A stretch of 64,000 bases of DNA, taken from assembly GCA_963726825.1 (NCBI GenBank), contig CAVSDT010000001.1, positions 1,364,001 to 1,428,000 of the forward strand, given 5' to 3'. Positions within the stretch are counted from its first letter, which is position 1. The number at the start of each line of letters is the position of its first letter. The translations under genes were made by a program, and so were the position numbers. This DNA is from DATLGB01 sp963726825. Its GTDB lineage: Bacteria; Actinomycetota; Thermoleophilia; Solirubrobacterales; Solirubrobacteraceae. The notes under the pieces were generated by a model. That model was given only the letters and a program-made list of their open reading frames with translations, had not been told where the DNA came from and made no database searches. Shown piece by piece: positions 42,501 through 50,458 of the stretch.

Positions 42501-45500
42501 GACAACGGCCCGGCCCGCAACGCGAAGCTCGGCGCGATCAACGACCTCGCCGTCGGCCCCGACGGGTCGATCTTCCTCGCCGAGCAGCGGGCCGCCGTCA
42601 ACGGCGGAAAGCCCCAGGTGCGGCGGATCACGCCGCAGGGGACGATCACGCGCGTCGCCGGCGGCGGGACGGGCAACGTCGACACGGGCGACCTCGGCGC
42701 CGGCGAGCCCGCCCGCGACGCGCAGCTGGGCTCCAGCTGGGGCGTGCTTCCGGCCCCCGACGGCACCCTCTACATCGCCGATCCCGCCAAGCACCGCATC
42801 GTGCGCGTCGGCACCGACGGGATCCTACGCCGGTTCGCCGGCAACGGGACGAGCGCGCTCGACCTCGGCCGCTCGGGCCTCCAAGCCGGCGTCGGGTCCC
42901 CGATCGACCTCGCCATGGACGGCGAGGGCCGCCTCATCGCGCGCATCAACGACGACGCCGACTACAACGGCAGCCCGGTCAAGCTCGTCGCGCTGGAGCC
43001 CGACGGGCTCGTGACGCCCCTGGCCGGCCGCACGACGGCCCCGCGGTGCCGCTACTGCGTTGCCGGCGACCGCGAGCCGGCGGGCAACACGATGATCAAC
43101 AACCACTCCACGAGCGTCGACGCGCTCCCGGATGGGCGGATCGTCTTCTCCGACGGACGCACGCTCGTGCGCGCCATCGAGCCCGCGATGCCGGGCTTCG
43201 GCACGGGCGACAACGCGATCGCGTCCAGCGACGCCACCCAGGTGTTCCGCTTCGACCGCCAGGGCCGCCACCTCGACACCCGCGACGCGGTGACGGGGGC
43301 GGTCGTGCAGCGCTTCGGCTACGACGCCGCCCGACGGCTGAGCACCGTCACGGACGCCGCTGGCAACGTCACCCGGATCGAGCGCGCCGCCGACGGCACG
43401 CCGCAGGCGATCGTCGCCCCCGGCGGGCAGCGCACGACGCTGACCGTCGACGGGCAGGGACGCGTCACGGGCGTCGCCGATCCCACGGGCGCCACGACCG
43501 TGCTCGGCTACGGCGCGTCCGGCCTGCTCACGAGCTTCGCCCGACCCGGGCGGCCCGCGTCCCACATGGCCTACGACGGCCAGGGGCGGCTCACGAGCGA
43601 CACCTCGCCGACCGGGGCGACGAAGCACCTGGCGCGGGCGGAGACCGAGAGCGGTCGCACGGTCACCGTCACCACAGAAGCGGGGCGGTCGACGAGCTAC
43701 CGGACGCAGGCCCTGCCCGACGGCGACCGGCTGCGCAGCGTGACGTCGCCCAGCGGCGCGGTCACCGAGCTGCGCCTGAAGCCGGACGGCCGGCGCGTGC
43801 GCATCGATCCCGATGGCACGCGCACGACGGTCGCCAGCGAGCCCGACCCGCGCTTCGGCAGCGTCGCCGCCTACCCCGCGTCGACGACCGTCGAGACGCC
43901 CGGCGGGCGCAGCGTGGAGACCACGACGACGCGCAGCGCCGATCTCCAGACCCCCGACGACCCGCTCTCGCTGCGGGGGCTGTCGAGCACGACGATCACC
44001 GAGGGCGCGACCTCCGGCGACCGCCGGCAGGTCGACGCCGACTACGACGCGGCGGGCCGCACCCTGTCGGTCCAGGTCCGGAACGGCGTCACGACGACCA
44101 CGACCTTCGACGCCCTCGGGCGCGTGACGGAGGTCGACCCCGGCGCCGGCCTCGACACGCTGGCCGCCGACTACGACGCCAAGGGCCGACCGGTCGCGGT
44201 CACCGTCGGCACGCGCCGGAGCACGCTGAGCTGGGACGCCGCCAACCAGCTCGTCAGCCGCACGGACGCCGACGGGCACACGACGCGCTACGAGCGCGAC
44301 GCGGACGGGCGCATCGTCAAGCAGACGCTCCCGGGCGGCGCCGTGTACCGCTACGCCTACGCCGCGGACGGCACACCCACGACCACGACGACGCCCAACG
44401 GCAACACCTACGCGAGCACGTCCGACGGCGCGGGGCGCACGACGTCGATGACCCCGCCGGGGACGGCCGCCTACACCCGCGACTACGACGCCGACGGCGT
44501 GCTCAAGCGCCTCGGGCTGCCCAGCGGGGCCGCGATCAGCACCAGCTTCGCGCCGTCCGGCCGGGCGACGGGCACCACGGACGGCGCGGTCACCGACGCG
44601 ATCGCCTACGCCCCGGGGACCGACGAGGCGACGCGCCTGACGCGCTCGCGCGCCGGGACGACCCAGGGGCTCGACCTGCACCGCGACGGGCCGCTGGCGA
44701 CCGGCTACGGGTTCGACGGCCCGGCCGCGGGCTCCGCGGACTTCGCCTACAACGACCTGCTCGAGCTGACGGGGATCACGCTCAAGGCCGCCGGCGACAC
44801 CGCCGCGACCACCATCGGGCGCGACGACGCCGGCCGCCCCGCGACCACCGGCGGCCTCGACGTCACGCGCGACTACGGCAGCGACCTCGTCACCGGGCTC
44901 GCCGACGCCGACCTCGACGCCACCTACACCCACGACGGCGCCGGCCAGCTGACCGCCCGCACGCTCAAGACCGGGAGCCCGGCCGCGGTGCGCTACGCCG
45001 ACACCGTCACGTGGACGCCCGGCGGGCAGGTCGCCGCACGCACGGAGCGGATCGGTGGCGCGAGCACGGCGTCGAGCTACACCTACGACCCCGACGGGCG
45101 CCTGACGACGGTCAAGCAGGGTGGGGCCACGACGGAGCGCTACGCCTACGACGGCGACGGCAACCGGACCTCGCGGGCACTCGGCACCAGCGCCCCCGCG
45201 ACGGCCGACTACGACGCCGCAGACCGGCTGACCCGGCTCGGCACGGTCCACTACGACTACGACGCCGACGGCTTCCTCGCCGGCCGCGGAGCGGACACCT
45301 TCACCTACGCGCCCTCCGGGGCCCTCCTGTCGGCGACCGCCGGCGGCACGACCGTCACCTACGGCTCCGACGCGCTCGGGCGGCGCACCTCGCGCACGAC
45401 GACGGCGGGCACGGAGCGCTACCTCTACGGCGACCCGCACGACCTCTACCGCGTCACGGGCGCGGTCTCGCCCGACGACAAGCTGTGGACCTACACCTAC

Positions 45501-46292
45501 GACGACGAGGGCCAGCTCGTGGCCATCGACCAGGGGGCGACGCGCTTCTACGTCGGCGCCGACCAGGTCGGCACCCCGCGGGTGGTCTTCAAGGCCGACG
45601 GGACGGTGGCCAAGCGCATCGACTACGCCGACCACTTCGGGGTCGTCAAGACCGACAGCGCCCCGGGCTTCTTCCTCCCGATCGGGTTCGCCGGCGGCCT
45701 CGCCGACGCCATGACCGGCCTGGTGCGCATGGGCCAGCGCGACTACGACCCTGCCGCCGGGCGCTTCACGGGGCGCGACCCGCTCCTGTTCGGCGGCAGC
45801 CCCACGAACCTCTTCGCCTACGTCAACAGCGACCCGGTCTCCAAGCGCGACCCCACCGGGCAGTTCTGCATCGGCGGATCGCTCTACGTCGCCGTCGGCG
45901 GCGGCAGCCAGTTCTGCTACGACCCGGACAAGAACCAGAAGTCGCTGTGCCTCGAGGTCGGGGTGGGCGAGGGCGGCGGGCTCGAGCTCGATCCGTTCGC
46001 CGGCGCGCAGAGCGACAGCTTCAAGGCGTTCGTGCAGCTCACCGGCAAGCTCGGGGTCGGGCAGGTCGGCGGCTCCGTCGAGCTCGACCTCAACTGCTTC
46101 AACGTCACCGCGGGCGTCAGTGCGGGCGCGGGCCCGTTCGTGGCCGGCATCGACAGCACGGGGTCGGTCTCGACGACGTTCGGCGGCTCCAGCCGCGAGG
46201 ACTTCGACGGGCGGGGCGTGCGCAACACGGAGGGCGGCATCGGGACCAAGCTCGAGGGCAAGGTGGGCATCAAGCGCTGCTGGGCGGGCTGA
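39597..46292 (+). CDS. Giant secreted Rhs/YD-repeat protein with CARDB, regulatory-like and NHL modules
   Basis: 2231 residues. Signal peptide 1-32 (LALTALALLAAAPSAHA); CARDB-type adhesion domain about 45-165; Pro/Gly linker 170-250; carboxypeptidase-regulatory-like domain about 268-345 (LRGRVLDVAGAPLAGVRVSV); shell region 350-850; NHL beta-propeller repeats about 850-1200 (e.g. DLAVGPDGSIFLAEQ); YD repeats about 1225-2035; Rhs core RDYDPAAGRFTGRDPLLFGG with LFAYVNSDPVSKRDPTGQ near 2046-2090. The last 140 residues form a Gly-rich, Cys-containing unique domain, not a toxin I recognise. Rhs cages encapsulate their C-terminus. No obvious immunity gene follows. TAGCAT lies 6 nt before the GTG start. 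Confidence 0.88.
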   Translation: MAVARASASSSRAPRLALTALALLAAAPSAHAAVARDSPQAHVARPRLADLVVRRAPRAPASLAANQALNVVVRVRNGGRRPARASAVRLYLSRDARRDRTDTRLLGTLAVKALKPRRRATARGRVTAPGALVAGRYRLLACADDLRRVREAAESNNCRAGSGVVTVAGQAPVPGPGPGAPGASLPAAGGPGATIPPAGGPGAGDPAPPGNAPTPEPTAVPTAPPGQDGPPAHPNEPTPLDRGAATSLADADAFLYTGPNAPQQGVAPGAISPKRIAVLRGRVLDVAGAPLAGVRVSVLHHGEYGRTWTDADGHYDLVVNGAELDVVYEHAGFLPVQRQVQAPWQDYQGEPDVLLTAIDTSVTRLDPASTAPFQVARGSQRDGSPPATLLFPQGVQATLEMPDGSTRPAPSMSVRATEFPASSQSLPGTMPGNVGLTYAAEFSLDEAIAAGAESVGFDRDVLDYTENFIHMPVGAVVPTAYYDRGAGQWIPSRNGRVIRITAISGGVAQIDADRTPGADSDAALAAKGITVEERRTLATLYAAGTELWRVPIRHFTPWDHNFPYGLPKDAKPPQLKEFEWKDPSDPCRASGSIIGCERQTLSEALPVTGTDLQLRYDSDRQAGYTAESSLKVPVTSGAVADKLQGIEATVDIAGHHYEKRWCDPDHATTGASTCAGLDPVAPNVSWDVGWDGTDGFGRKVLGRPAATVVVTYVYEFEYYESPESFDASFGAFPEDTTQVVNGAPYCGNQNPAASPEQSRRSQLLCGILARQTVQQPVGPWLVDGVDGLGGLTLSAHHGYDPTEQVLHRGDGNDVAARALGSITRTLAGNVHGDGFETTAPRDATSVDIDYLTASAVGPDGSVYGHSGLNQNKLWRVDPAGKIAVIAGVDRGNDNADRGDPTGDGGPATQAVLGGVDISALDVGPDGSVYFGTEMVSKEGGIVRRVRPDGIIETIAGKGWTSSDTANAGDNGPARNAKLGAINDLAVGPDGSIFLAEQRAAVNGGKPQVRRITPQGTITRVAGGGTGNVDTGDLGAGEPARDAQLGSSWGVLPAPDGTLYIADPAKHRIVRVGTDGILRRFAGNGTSALDLGRSGLQAGVGSPIDLAMDGEGRLIARINDDADYNGSPVKLVALEPDGLVTPLAGRTTAPRCRYCVAGDREPAGNTMINNHSTSVDALPDGRIVFSDGRTLVRAIEPAMPGFGTGDNAIASSDATQVFRFDRQGRHLDTRDAVTGAVVQRFGYDAARRLSTVTDAAGNVTRIERAADGTPQAIVAPGGQRTTLTVDGQGRVTGVADPTGATTVLGYGASGLLTSFARPGRPASHMAYDGQGRLTSDTSPTGATKHLARAETESGRTVTVTTEAGRSTSYRTQALPDGDRLRSVTSPSGAVTELRLKPDGRRVRIDPDGTRTTVASEPDPRFGSVAAYPASTTVETPGGRSVETTTTRSADLQTPDDPLSLRGLSSTTITEGATSGDRRQVDADYDAAGRTLSVQVRNGVTTTTTFDALGRVTEVDPGAGLDTLAADYDAKGRPVAVTVGTRRSTLSWDAANQLVSRTDADGHTTRYERDADGRIVKQTLPGGAVYRYAYAADGTPTTTTTPNGNTYASTSDGAGRTTSMTPPGTAAYTRDYDADGVLKRLGLPSGAAISTSFAPSGRATGTTDGAVTDAIAYAPGTDEATRLTRSRAGTTQGLDLHRDGPLATGYGFDGPAAGSADFAYNDLLELTGITLKAAGDTAATTIGRDDAGRPATTGGLDVTRDYGSDLVTGLADADLDATYTHDGAGQLTARTLKTGSPAAVRYADTVTWTPGGQVAARTERIGGASTASSYTYDPDGRLTTVKQGGATTERYAYDGDGNRTSRALGTSAPATADYDAADRLTRLGTVHYDYDADGFLAGRGADTFTYAPSGALLSATAGGTTVTYGSDALGRRTSRTTTAGTERYLYGDPHDLYRVTGAVSPDDKLWTYTYDDEGQLVAIDQGATRFYVGADQVGTPRVVFKADGTVAKRIDYADHFGVVKTDSAPGFFLPIGFAGGLADAMTGLVRMGQRDYDPAAGRFTGRDPLLFGGSPTNLFAYVNSDPVSKRDPTGQFCIGGSLYVAVGGGSQFCYDPDKNQKSLCLEVGVGEGGGLELDPFAGAQSDSFKAFVQLTGKLGVGQVGGSVELDLNCFNVTAGVSAGAGPFVAGIDSTGSVSTTFGGSSREDFDGRGVRNTEGGIGTKLEGKVGIKRCWAG

Positions 46293-46310
46293 CGGCGTAG
46301 CCTGCGGCGC

Positions 46311-46370
46311 GTGGCCCAGGTCCTGCACGCACGCCCCCGCACGGTCCACGGCCCGCCCGCGATCGGCTGA
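46311..46370 (+). CDS. 19-residue upstream open frame coupled to pgsA (tentative)
   Basis: GTG at 46311 stands exactly 7 nt after TAGCCT (46298-46303), the same layout as the leaderless gene at 38941. The frame reads VAQVLHARPRTVHGPPAIG and ends TGA at 46368-46370, one base before the pgsA GTG (TGA-c-GTG). pgsA itself lacks a Shine-Dalgarno, so translation by termination-reinitiation from this frame is plausible. Confidence 0.35.
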   Translation: MAQVLHARPRTVHGPPAIG

Positions 46371-46371
46371 C

Positions 46372-46908
46372 GTGTTCGAGCCGACGCTGCCCAACTACCT
46401 GACGCTGCTGCGGATGCTGCTCGTGCCCGTGCTGGTCGTCGCGCTGCTGTCGGAGCTGTCGATCGGCGAGCAGCTCGCCGCGGGGATCTTCGTGTTCGCC
46501 TCCGTCACCGACGTCGTGGACGGCTGGCTCGCGCGTCGCAACGACGAGATCACGAACTTCGGCAAGCTGATGGACCCGCTGGCCGACAAGCTGCTGGTCA
46601 CCGCCGCGCTCGTGGCGCTCGTGTCGCTGGACCGGGTCGACGCGTGGGTGGCGATGGTGATCATCGCGCGGGAGTTCGCCGTCACCGGCATGCGGCAGGT
46701 CGCGGTCGAGCAAGGGCAGGTGATGGCCGCCAGCGCCTGGGGCAAGCGCAAGACGCTGCTGCAGGTGGCGATGGTGCTCGCGCTGATCCTCGTCCACGGC
46801 GACCCGGTCTGGCTCGACGTGCTCGTCTACCTCACGGTGGCGGTGACGGTCTTCTCCGGCGCGGAGTACTTCTTCGAGCTGCGGCGGGTCACGACCGCGA
46901 AGGCGTGA
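46372..46908 (+). CDS. pgsA: CDP-diacylglycerol-glycerol-3-phosphate 3-phosphatidyltransferase
   Basis: 178-residue CDP-alcohol phosphatidyltransferase. The diagnostic motif D-G-x2-A-R-x8-G-x3-D-x3-D is present as DVVDGWLARRNDEITNFGKLMDPLADK near 45-71. It opens with LPNYLTLLRMLLVPVLVVAL and ends EYFFELRR, as in PgsA. It makes phosphatidylglycerol phosphate, the first committed step to PG and cardiolipin, in the inner membrane. GTG start at 46372. Its TGA overlaps the GTG of the next PH-domain gene. Confidence 0.88.
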   Translation: MFEPTLPNYLTLLRMLLVPVLVVALLSELSIGEQLAAGIFVFASVTDVVDGWLARRNDEITNFGKLMDPLADKLLVTAALVALVSLDRVDAWVAMVIIAREFAVTGMRQVAVEQGQVMAASAWGKRKTLLQVAMVLALILVHGDPVWLDVLVYLTVAVTVFSGAEYFFELRRVTTAKA

Positions 46909-47375
46909 GCGCCGCCCCTGAGCTGCCGGCCGGGCGCCTCGATCGCGAGGTGCTGTGGCTGTGGCGGGTGCACGGGTTGATCGGCGGGGTGATCGCGTTC
47001 GTGATCGGGAACGCGGTGGGGATGGCGCTCGACGGCGCGCTCGGGCTGCTGGTGCAGCTGATCGTCCCGCTCGTGCTCCTGGTCGTCGGGGTCGGCGTGG
47101 TCCCGCCGCTGCGCTTCGCCCGCTGGAGGATCGCGCTCGACGACGACCGGCTGGACCTGCGGGAGGGCACGTTCTCGATCCGGCGCACGCTCGTCCCGAT
47201 GCGCCGGGTGCAGCACGTCGACTTCGCCTCCGACGTGCTCGAGCGCGCGTTCGGCGTCGCGACGGTCACCGTGCACACCGCCGGTGGCAAGCTGACGGTG
47301 CCGGGGCTGAAGGTGCAGCGGGCGGCGGCGCTCGCGACGCGGATCTCCGAGCTCGCCCGCGTCGATGACGACTGA
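46905..47375 (+). CDS. Bacterial PH-domain membrane protein (YdbS-like, DUF304)
   Basis: 156 residues. Two adjacent transmembrane helices (LIGGVIAFVIGNAVGMALDG, LVQLIVPLVLLVVGVGVVPPL) are followed by a bPH2 domain: RWRIALDDDRLDLREGTFSIRRTLVPMRRVQHVDFASDVLERAFGVATVTVHTAGG near 73-128. Pairs with the following YdbT-type gene, which overlaps it by 11 nt, as in the ydbST pair of Bacillus. Role in membrane or envelope physiology, not well defined. Confidence 0.82.
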   Translation: MSAAPELPAGRLDREVLWLWRVHGLIGGVIAFVIGNAVGMALDGALGLLVQLIVPLVLLVVGVGVVPPLRFARWRIALDDDRLDLREGTFSIRRTLVPMRRVQHVDFASDVLERAFGVATVTVHTAGGKLTVPGLKVQRAAALATRISELARVDDD

Positions 47376-48780
47376 GGGCGAGCCGGAGGCCCAGGACGCG
47401 CCGGCGGTGCCGTGGCGGCGCTTCCATCGCGCGGCGATCGCGTTCAACGCGCTGCGGGCGCTGAGCGGTCTCGCCCTGCCGATCGTCGTGGCCATGTTCC
47501 GCGGCAACGGCGTGCTCCAGGTGCTCGGCGTCGGTCTTGCGGGCGCGCTCATCGCCCTCGTCGCGGGCGTCGTGCGCTGGCGGACGAACACCTGGCGGGT
47601 GTCCGACACCGCCATCGGCCATCGCGAGGGCTGGCTCAACACGTCCGAGCGCAGCGTCCCGCTCGCCCGCGTGCAGTCGCTGGACGCCGTGCGCGGCCCG
47701 TTGCAGCGGCTGCTCGGCGTGGCGGCCGTCCACGTGCAGACCGCCGGGGGCGCCAAGGCGGGGGAGATCGTCCTGCCGGCGGTCACCCCGGCGGAGCTGG
47801 CCGAGCTGCGCCGCGCGGCCGGTGTCGAGCTCGCCGCCGAGGGGACGCCGGCCGAGCGGCGCCTGGGCACCGGCGCGCTCCTGGTGGCCGGGCTCACGGC
47901 CGGATCGGCCAGCCTGCTCGTCGCGGGCGCGGCGGGCGCCGCCCAGCTCGGCCAGGAGGTCTTCGGCGGCGACGGCGGGCGCGGGCTGCGTCAGGCCGAG
48001 CAGCTCCTGCCGGGCACCCTGGGGGGCTGGGTCCTCGCCCTCGCGGTGCTGCTGGTGCTGGCGTGGGTGCTCGGGGTCATCGGCACCGTGGTGGCGTTCG
48101 CGGGCTTCACCGTCCGCCGGGAGGGCGACCGGCTGCGGATCGCCCGTGGGCTGCTGGCGCGGCGGGAGACGTCGGTCGCCGTCGGCCGGGTGCGCGCCGT
48201 CCGCGTCGTCGAGGGCGTCCTGCGTCAGCCGTTCGGGCTCGCCGCGGTGCGGATCGACGTGCTCGGCGCCGACGGCGAGCCGCCCGCGGCCCAGACCCTC
48301 TTCCCGCTCGTGCGCCGCGACGACGTCGGCGCGTTCCTCGACGAGCTGCTGCCCGAGCGGGCCGGGTCGCTGGACGTCGCGCCCGTTCCGACCCGGTCCG
48401 CGCGCCGGTACGTGCTGGCACCCCTCGCCGGGGGTGCCGCCGTCGCGGCGCTCGTCTGGCTCCTCGTCCCCCTCGGCGGTCCGTGGGCCCTCGTGCTGCC
48501 CCTGCTGGGCGCCGGCTGGGGGCTCGCGTGCTACCGCGCCGCGGGCTGGCGGGTGGATCCGGACGGGTCCGCGCTGCGCTTCCGCCGCCTGGCGCGGACC
48601 ACCGTCCTGTTCGTCCCGGGCCGCGCCCAGTGGTGCGCCGTCGGCGTGAGTCCCCTGCAGGCCCGTGCCGGCCTGGCCGACGTCCGCGTCTCGCTCGGGC
48701 GCGGCGCGCGGGCCGGGGTGCGTCACCTCGAGGCACCCGTCGCGTGGCGCTTGTGGCAGCTCGCATCAGATCGACCGTAA
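47365..48780 (+). CDS. Bacterial PH-domain membrane protein with repeated bPH2 units (YdbT-like)
   Basis: 471 residues. Repeating layout of paired membrane helices plus bPH2 domains: first TWRVSDTAIGHREGWLNTSERSVPLARVQSLDAVRGPLQRLLGVAAVHVQTAGG near 75-128, second GDRLRIARGLLARRETSVAVGRVRAVRVVEGVLRQPFGLAAVRIDVLG near 254-301, and a third C-terminal unit ending in PVAWRLWQLASDRP. This matches YdbT. Encoded with its short partner; together they probably form a membrane complex. In the same transcript as pgsA. Confidence 0.82.
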   Translation: MTTEGEPEAQDAPAVPWRRFHRAAIAFNALRALSGLALPIVVAMFRGNGVLQVLGVGLAGALIALVAGVVRWRTNTWRVSDTAIGHREGWLNTSERSVPLARVQSLDAVRGPLQRLLGVAAVHVQTAGGAKAGEIVLPAVTPAELAELRRAAGVELAAEGTPAERRLGTGALLVAGLTAGSASLLVAGAAGAAQLGQEVFGGDGGRGLRQAEQLLPGTLGGWVLALAVLLVLAWVLGVIGTVVAFAGFTVRREGDRLRIARGLLARRETSVAVGRVRAVRVVEGVLRQPFGLAAVRIDVLGADGEPPAAQTLFPLVRRDDVGAFLDELLPERAGSLDVAPVPTRSARRYVLAPLAGGAAVAALVWLLVPLGGPWALVLPLLGAGWGLACYRAAGWRVDPDGSALRFRRLARTTVLFVPGRAQWCAVGVSPLQARAGLADVRVSLGRGARAGVRHLEAPVAWRLWQLASDRP

Positions 48781-48867
48781 GAACTCCGCGGTCGGACGCG
48801 TTGGGTGCAATGAGAGAGGGCGCCGGCAGGCCGAGCCGACACCCGTTGCACTACGAGGTTCCGAAAG

Positions 48868-50022
<1,155 letters not shown>

Positions 50023-50047
50023 CCGCAGCGCGCCGGAATCCGTCCGG

Positions 50048-50067
50048 ACCAGAACGTACGTTCTGGT
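50048..50067. promoter_or_regulatory. 20-bp perfect palindrome (LexA/SOS-box-like operator) at the start of a small gene
   Basis: ACCAGAACGTACGTTCTGGT is a perfect 20-bp palindrome ending 2 nt before the ATG at 50070. Its core GAACGTACGTTC fits the Gram-positive LexA box pattern GAAC-N4-GTTC. A bound dimer would cover the start codon. A small CCGGA/TCCGG hairpin (50033-50047), possibly the rpoD terminator, abuts it on the left. Another palindrome-binding repressor cannot be excluded. Confidence 0.6.
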
Positions 50068-50069
50068 TC

Positions 50070-50318
50070 ATGGGACCGAGGCAGCAGGGCGACAGAGGCG
50101 AGTTCGCGGCAATGCACTGGTTGGGATACAGCGGCTGCGCGCTGTACCTCCTGCTTGGACACAGCCCAGACGACGCGCGCTTCGTGCTCACGGGTGACGG
50201 GCGGCAGTGGTTCATGCCCGCGACCGAAGTGGCTGGGGGGTCGAAGATCGTGCTGGGCGGGCCGAAGTACGCCGAGTTCGAGGTCGAGGCTGGCGCTCCG
50301 CTCGTCGCAGTGGCCTAG
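50070..50318 (+). CDS. 82-residue protein, possibly a shortened PD-(D/E)XK endonuclease relative
   Basis: Reads MGPRQQGDRGEFAAMHWLGY, then an aromatic-rich centre and VLGGPKYAEFEVEAGAPL at the end. The opening QGDRGEFAAMHWL and a central GHSPDD recall the start of small intron-associated PD-(D/E)XK-like endonucleases, but the expected QVK-type motif is not evident and the protein is shorter than those I recall, so this is tentative. Codon use is unlike the neighbours (AGA, AGG, GGA, GCA, ACA and TTG occur), suggesting acquisition. It is flanked by a palindromic operator and by tRNA-Tyr. Confidence 0.5.
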   Translation: MGPRQQGDRGEFAAMHWLGYSGCALYLLLGHSPDDARFVLTGDGRQWFMPATEVAGGSKIVLGGPKYAEFEVEAGAPLVAVA

Positions 50319-50325
50319 GGGCCGC

Positions 50326-50331
50326 TACCCT
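50326..50331 (+). promoter_or_regulatory. -10 element of tRNA-Tyr
   Basis: TACCCT in the context CGCTACCCTTCCGG, 12 nt before the mature tRNA 5' end. The same CGCTACCCTTC block precedes the tRNA-Thr gene at 56184. No convincing -35 hexamer is visible. Confidence 0.5.
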
Positions 50332-50343
50332 TCCGGACCGCCT

Positions 50344-50425
50344 GGCGGGGTTCCAGAGCGGTCAAATGGGCTCGGCTGTAAACCGAGTGGCTACGCCTTC
50401 GAAGGTTCGAATCCTTCCCCCGCCA
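50344..50425 (+). tRNA. tRNA-Tyr (GTA)
   Basis: 82 nt including the discriminator A. Acceptor GGCGGGG pairs with CCCCGCC; the anticodon arm CTCGG-CTGTAAA-CCGAG gives anticodon GTA; a long type II variable arm (TGGCTACGCCTTCG) as expected for bacterial tRNA-Tyr; T arm GAAGG-TTCGAAT-CCTTC. The CCA end is not encoded. Confidence 0.95.
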
Positions 50426-50428
50426 TCT

Positions 50429-50450
50429 GCGGCCCGCGTGAGCGGGCCGC
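50429..50450. terminator. Hairpin terminator between tRNA-Tyr and the convergent SDR gene
   Basis: GCGGCCCGC-GTGA-GCGGGCCGC: perfect 9-bp stem with a tetraloop, 4 nt after the tRNA and 9 nt before the stop of the minus-strand SDR gene, so it can act in both directions. Confidence 0.7.
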
Positions 50451-50458
50451 GGTGCGTC

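Noticed and set aside
39450..46394. Very long minus-strand open frames antisense to the Rhs gene (over 1100 codons each).
   Set aside because: They arise from the high GC content and third-position bias of the real plus-strand gene; the translations are Arg/Ala/Val-rich without domains, while the plus strand has a signal peptide, YD repeats and an Rhs core.
50070..50425. Integrated element with att site at tRNA-Tyr.
   Set aside because: I found no integrase gene and no repeated copy of the tRNA 3' end within the window, so only a small acquired gene is claimed.
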